Below, in pieces: positions 15,168 to 18,367 of a stretch of 18,367 nt of DNA; within the stretch, counting starts at the first letter, position 1; every line of letters starts with the position of its first letter. Below the pieces are notes generated by a model. That model made no database searches, was not told where the DNA came from, and worked only from the letters and a program-made list of their open reading frames with translations. A program made the position numbers and the translations under genes. This stretch comes from an uncultured Desulfobacterium sp. (GTDB lineage Bacteria; Desulfobacterota; Desulfobacteria; Desulfobacterales; Desulfobacteraceae). Location of the stretch: assembly GCA_937124525.1 (NCBI GenBank), contig CAKZLA010000580.1, forward strand, positions 1-18,367. Direction: 5' to 3'.

Positions 15168-15856
15168 TCCCGACTCCCGAAAATGGCAGTGCCGATTCTC
15201 ACCATAGTGGAGCCCTCTTCAATGGCTACCTTGAAATCCCCGCTCATGCCCATGGAGAGATGCTTTAAATCAATTCCCGGAATTTTTTCTGCTTGAATGG
15301 TGGTAAAAAGTGTTGCCATGGCTTTAAAATAGGGACGGGCACCTTCTGGATTATCAAAAAAAGGAGGCATGCCCATGAGACCTGTCAGGTGTATATGGTC
15401 AAGGGGGGCGATGGCCCGGGCAAGCTCCAGGGCCTTGGCTGCGGTGGTACCGGATTTGGAGGCCTCATCCGCGATGTTTACCTGCATGAGAATGGCCTGG
15501 CGTTTATTGATTTTTGCCGCCTGTTTGTTTATCTCCCGGGCAAGCTTTAAGCTGTCAACGGTGTGAATCATATCAAAATACTGGACGGCAAATCGCGCCT
15601 TGTTGGACTGGAGATGCCCGATGAAATGCCAGGAGGCCGGGGTGTTGCCAATGGTGTCGATCTTGTCCATGGCTTCCTGGATATAGTTTTCCCCCAAAAG
15701 AGTGACCCCGGCCTGGATGGCCGATGTCACGGCATCACTGGATTTTCGCTTGCTCACGGCCACAAGGTCAATGGTTTCAGGATTTCTGCCACAGGCTTTT
15801 GCTGCCATGCGGATTTCATTTCTGATATGGGCCAGTCGTTTTTCAATGGATTCCAT
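15164..15856 (-). CDS. yggS: PLP homeostasis protein YggS (PLPBP/PROSC family)
   Basis: This 230-residue single-domain PLP-binding TIM barrel is related to the N-terminal domain of alanine racemase, and the family buffers pyridoxal phosphate in the cytoplasm. The PLP lysine is Lys 36 in LVAVSKRKS. GENYIQEA, WHFIGHLQSNK, HTVDS, LMGMPP and the phosphate-binding C-terminus LSMGMSGDF...VRIGTAIFG are the expected motifs. The ATG immediately follows the maf stop codon, with AAGGAG 13 nt upstream inside the end of maf, and its stop overlaps the queH start. No enzymatic activity is expected from family knowledge. Confidence 0.95.
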   Translation of the reverse strand: MESIEKRLAHIRNEIRMAAKACGRNPETIDLVAVSKRKSSDAVTSAIQAGVTLLGENYIQEAMDKIDTIGNTPASWHFIGHLQSNKARFAVQYFDMIHTVDSLKLAREINKQAAKINKRQAILMQVNIADEASKSGTTAAKALELARAIAPLDHIHLTGLMGMPPFFDNPEGARPYFKAMATLFTTIQAEKIPGIDLKHLSMGMSGDFKVAIEEGSTMVRIGTAIFGSRE

Positions 15857-16456
15857 TTAATGATTAAAACTCCTTATAACGTTTTCCTGGATCAATACCT
15901 CAATCACTTCGCACACGGGCAGTCCCACCACATTGGTGTAAGAACCATGGATAGCTTTCACAAGAAAGGTGCCAAGGCCCTGGATGGCATAGGCTCCTGC
16001 CTTGTCAAAGGGTTCCTGGGTGGATATATACCATTCTATCTCCGCCGGTGAAAGTGCTTTAAACTCAACCTCGGTGGTCACGTGATGGGTGATAATGGTT
16101 TTTTCCCCCGGACCACAGATGGTAAACCCTGTAAACACCGTGTGGGTTCGATTGCTGAGTTTTTGGAGCATTCCCCGGGCATGGTCCATGGAGTCTGGTT
16201 TTTCCAGCAGGGTGTTGTCCACCACCACAATGGTGTCTGCCCCGATAATCCAGGCATTTTCATGGTGTCGGGCCACGTCCAGGGCCTTGTCCCGGGAGAG
16301 CCTTTCCACATATTCCCGGGGTGTTTCACCCGGCTGCTGCATTTCATCGGTGCAGGAGGGAATCACCGAAAAGGTGAGGCCTGCCTGTTCCAGCAGATAT
16401 TTTCTCCGGGGGGATTGGGAGGCCAGGATGATTTGAGTAGAGGTTATATGTTTCAT
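15857..16456 (-). CDS. maf: Maf nucleoside triphosphate pyrophosphatase (YhdE-like)
   Basis: Maf proteins hydrolyse non-canonical or pyrimidine NTPs, such as dTTP and UTP, to the monophosphate and PPi. The product is 199 residues from ATG 16456, where the sequence reads MKHITSTQIILASQSPRR, the conserved S-x-RR start. The frame extends 44 codons upstream to 16588, but that part lacks family character. GADTIVVV, LLEKP and FDKAGAYAIQG are present. GSYTNVVGLP favours the YhdE (dTTP/UTP) branch over the YceF (m7GTP) branch. No clear Shine-Dalgarno site precedes the chosen start, though an A/T-rich TATATTATAAC stretch lies upstream on this strand. It is the first gene of the operon and is divergent from the tRNA-Leu gene. 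Confidence 0.93.
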   Translation of the reverse strand: MKHITSTQIILASQSPRRKYLLEQAGLTFSVIPSCTDEMQQPGETPREYVERLSRDKALDVARHHENAWIIGADTIVVVDNTLLEKPDSMDHARGMLQKLSNRTHTVFTGFTICGPGEKTIITHHVTTEVEFKALSPAEIEWYISTQEPFDKAGAYAIQGLGTFLVKAIHGSYTNVVGLPVCEVIEVLIQENVIRSFNH

Positions 16457-16571
16457 GGCCGGGTATATTAGCAGACACGTTATAATATAACAAGAAAAGC
16501 CGGAATGATTCTGGCATCGTGATGTCATAGCTTTAAAGTCACTGAATTCAGGGCGGTTGTGTGAATTAGGG

Positions 16572-16599
16572 CTTGCAAAAAAACGCATCGTGTTATATG
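16572..16599 (+). promoter_or_regulatory. Candidate promoter for tRNA-Leu
   Basis: CTTGCA (16572-16577) is separated by 16 bp from TATATG (16594-16599). The predicted start near 16606 is about 10 nt before the mature tRNA. Neither box is perfect, and the assignment rests on position. Confidence 0.4.
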
Positions 16600-16615
16600 A
16601 AGGGACAGTTTTTTT

Positions 16616-16703
16616 GCCTGGGTGGCGGAATAGGTAGACGCAAGGGACTTAAAATCCCTCGGAGCATAGCTCTGTACGAGTTCAATTCTCGTCCCAGGTA
16701 CCA
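16616..16703 (+). tRNA. tRNA-Leu (anticodon UAA)
   Basis: This 88-nt class II tRNA has its CCA encoded. The acceptor arm is GCCTGGG / CCCAGGT, with a G-U first pair as in some other leucine tRNAs. The anticodon stem AGGGA / TCCCT encloses the loop CTTAAAA, giving anticodon TAA (16650-16652). A long variable arm with a GAGC/GCTC stem and the T arm ACGAG-TTCAATT-CTCGT complete the cloverleaf. Confidence 0.97.
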
Positions 16704-16709
16704 TTTTTT

Positions 16710-16743
16710 AAGGATTTCGGCCCACCTTCGAAATCCTTTTTTT
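16710..16743 (+). terminator. Intrinsic terminator of tRNA-Leu
   Basis: A perfect 10-bp stem, AAGGATTTCG / CGAAATCCTT (16710-16719 and 16729-16738), with a 9-nt loop is followed directly by a run of seven T (16737-16743). It begins 7 nt after the tRNA CCA and ends 47 bp before the murA start. Confidence 0.9.
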
Positions 16744-16790
16744 ATTGGCCCATGCCGGGTTTCAGGTATTTTTCCCCCAAAAAGAGAGCT

Positions 16791-18041
16791 ATGCAGAAAA
16801 TAGAAATAAATGGCGGACATAAACTCCAGGGCGAAGTGATCGTCAGTGGTGCTAAAAATGCAGCTTTACCCCTTTTGGCATCAGCCCTTCTGGTGGCCGG
16901 GAAAGTGGAATTCACCAATATTCCCGATCTCATGGATATTCAGAGTATTAAGTTGCTCCTTAAAGACCTCGGTGCCGATATTCAAGGCGAAGGCCATGAT
17001 GTCGCCATTGATGCTTCCGATGTTCACAAAATTGCGGCGGAATATGATTTGGTGAGAAAAATGAGGGCTTCCATTCTGGTGCTGGGACCTCTGGTGGCAC
17101 GGTTCGGCAAAGCCCGGGTCTCCCTGCCCGGGGGGTGTGCCATTGGCGCACGTCCCGTTGACCTTCATTTAAAGGGCCTGGAAGCCATGGGAGCCAGGAT
17201 TGAAATTGACCATGGAGACATTATTGCCACGGCAGATAGACTTAAGGGAAGTGAGATCTATTTTGATATTCCCACGGTCACCGGCACTGAAAATCTCATG
17301 ATGGCGGCCACCCTTGCCAGGGGAACCACGATTTTGCGCAACAGTGCCAGGGAGCCCGAAATTATGGCCCTGGCAAACGCCTTGAACGACATGGGAGCCG
17401 ATGTCCAGGGGGCCGGTACCGCCGTGATTAAGATCAATGGGGTGGACCGGCTGAAACCTGCAAAAATATGTGTGATACCCGATAGAATTGAGGCTGGCAC
17501 CTTTTTGGTGGCCGCTGCTGCCACCAGGGGGGATGTGCTGGTAAAGGGGGCCGATCCCGAGCACATGGGCGGTATTATTAACAAATTGAGGCAGACTGGC
17601 ACCCATGTGGAGGTGAGCCCGGGGGGTATCCGGGTACAAGGGGTTGAAAACATAGGCTGTGCTGATATTAAAACCCTTCCCTATCCAGGATTTCCCACGG
17701 ACATGCAGGCCCAGTTCATGGTACTCATGTCCCTGGCCCGGGGCAATAGCGTGGTCCATGAAACCATTTTTGAGAACCGCTTCATCCATGTCAATGAGCT
17801 CCAGCGCATGGGGGCGGACATCACCCTGGCCGGGGGAAATTATGCCATGGTGAGAGGCGTGGAAAATCTATCCGGTGCCCAGGTGATGGCATCGGACTTA
17901 AGGGCCAGTGCCTCCCTTGTCATTGCAGGCCTTGCTGCCCGGGGAACCACCACCATCAATCGGGTTTACCACATCGACCGGGGCTATGAATCCATTGAGA
18001 AAAAGCTGGCGGCATTGGGGGCAGACATCCACAGGATATAA
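16791..18041 (+). CDS. murA: UDP-N-acetylglucosamine 1-carboxyvinyltransferase MurA
   Basis: MurA transfers enolpyruvate from PEP to UDP-GlcNAc, the first committed step of peptidoglycan synthesis in the cytoplasm. From ATG 16791 the product is 416 residues starting [16 protein letters not shown], the normal family N-terminus, with AGAGAG just upstream. An earlier in-frame ATG (16752) adds 13 residues that do not fit. Lys 22-Asn 23 (SGAKNAALP) and the loop cysteine Cys 116 ([10 protein letters not shown]) are present. Cysteine rather than aspartate there is the fosfomycin-sensitive form. The C-terminus HIDRGYE...KLAALGAD is complete. The tRNA terminator lies just upstream, so murA needs its own promoter or read-through; TTGGCC-N16-TATTTT (16745-16772) is a weak candidate. 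Confidence 0.97.
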   Translation: MQKIEINGGHKLQGEVIVSGAKNAALPLLASALLVAGKVEFTNIPDLMDIQSIKLLLKDLGADIQGEGHDVAIDASDVHKIAAEYDLVRKMRASILVLGPLVARFGKARVSLPGGCAIGARPVDLHLKGLEAMGARIEIDHGDIIATADRLKGSEIYFDIPTVTGTENLMMAATLARGTTILRNSAREPEIMALANALNDMGADVQGAGTAVIKINGVDRLKPAKICVIPDRIEAGTFLVAAAATRGDVLVKGADPEHMGGIINKLRQTGTHVEVSPGGIRVQGVENIGCADIKTLPYPGFPTDMQAQFMVLMSLARGNSVVHETIFENRFIHVNELQRMGADITLAGGNYAMVRGVENLSGAQVMASDLRASASLVIAGLAARGTTTINRVYHIDRGYESIEKKLAALGADIHRI

Positions 18042-18155
18042 CCTAACCTGGACGAGCCAGAACCCAAAAAGGTTTTGTTGATTCTCTTGCCAAAATAACA
18101 CGAAAACAAGATATAAGCATCTAAATATGCTGGGGTTTTTTAGTTGTATAATGCC

Positions 18156-18170
18156 GCCCCCGCCGGGGGC
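18156..18170 (+). other. GC-rich hairpin in the murA-comEC-like intergenic region
   Basis: GCCCCC (18156-18161), loop GCC, GGGGGC (18165-18170) form a perfect 6-bp G/C stem. TATAAT occurs just before it at 18147-18152. No T run follows, so it is not a standard terminator. If the TATAAT is a real -10 box, the hairpin would sit at the very 5' end of the downstream transcript, but no -35 match is seen. Confidence 0.4.
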
Positions 18171-18204
18171 TATGCTGTCATGAGCCAAAGGAGTTCTCCA
18201 TGGG

Positions 18205-18367
18205 ATGACATCTAAAAAATGGAATGTGCCTCCGCTTGTTCCTTTGTGTTGTCTGCTTTGCCTTGGCATTATTACCGGCTCATTTTTAAGGGCAAAGGCC
18301 TTTGTGTTTTTTTATTTTCTTATCCCCGTGGGTCTTGGGGTTCTTTTTTGAATTTTTAAGAGAGAAT
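18205..18367 (+). CDS. N-terminus of a probable ComEC/Rec2-like membrane protein, frame interrupted at a T6 run (3' end outside window)
   Basis: From ATG 18205 the frame reads MTSKKWNVPPLVPLCCLLCL and then a second hydrophobic stretch (FVFFYFLIPVGLGVLF), resembling the first two membrane helices at the N-terminus of ComEC-type DNA-uptake channel proteins. A strong AAAGGAG ribosome site is at 18187-18193. The frame meets TGA at 18349-18351, immediately after six T (18344-18349). With one T fewer it would continue EFLREN to the window edge. This may be a sequencing error, a true frameshift mutation (pseudogene) or a small separate membrane protein. Identification is from about 48 residues only and is therefore tentative. 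Confidence 0.45.

Noticed and set aside
16457..16588. 44-codon N-terminal extension of Maf
   Set aside because: Maf proteins start just before the S-x-RR motif; the extension covers the promoter region shared with tRNA-Leu.

Overview
The window looks like chromosomal DNA of a Gram-negative sulfate-reducer-type deltaproteobacterium (Desulfobacterota, Desulfobacteraceae-like). This is inferred from the overall style of the proteins: PPDK with its DUF299 regulator, a QueH-type queuosine enzyme, a GspE/PilB ATPase and a WbpP-type epimerase. It does not rest on a marker gene. Most of the window has moderate base composition. The first 1.1 kb is visibly AT-rich and its codon choice differs from the rest.

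Layout. (1) 1-1102: the C-terminal part of a large AT-rich gene, open at the left edge, tentatively a PPi-type PEP carboxykinase. (2) 1253-1696 (-): a small protein built from two copies of one helical module. (3) 1840-6636 (+): a near-consensus sigma70 promoter, a PPDK regulatory protein (GTG start at 1957), a WbpP-type UDP-N-acetylhexosamine 4-epimerase, UDP-glucose 6-dehydrogenase, and an unrecognised membrane/coiled-coil protein with a RelE-like tail. (4) 6991-9702 (-): pyruvate, phosphate dikinase. (5) 10202-14517 (+): an ABC-F ATPase, a 72-residue membrane protein (TTG start) and a GspE/PilB ATPase fused to a C-terminal cyclic-nucleotide-binding domain. (6) 16456-14616 (-): maf, yggS and queH, packed without gaps. 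(7) 16616-18041 (+): tRNA-Leu(UAA), its terminator, and murA. (8) 18205-end (+): the start of a probable ComEC-like gene whose reading frame breaks at a T6 run near the right edge.

Functional links. PPDK and its bifunctional regulator lie in the same window, and the left-edge gene may be a PPi-linked PEP carboxykinase. If so, the locus groups enzymes of the PEP/pyruvate/oxaloacetate node that use or make pyrophosphate. The epimerase and UDP-glucose dehydrogenase would supply nucleotide sugars for surface polysaccharide. The maf-yggs-queH and murA genes are housekeeping.

The main structure not explained by genes is a family of palindromic intergenic elements. There are two full copies of about 187 bp (3903-4090 and 9953-10138), one shorter hairpin copy (6795-6881) and one single arm (14555-14574). 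All share the core GGTCAGGCTTGCGTTATTG or its complement. No CRISPR array, rRNA, transposase or phage gene was seen.
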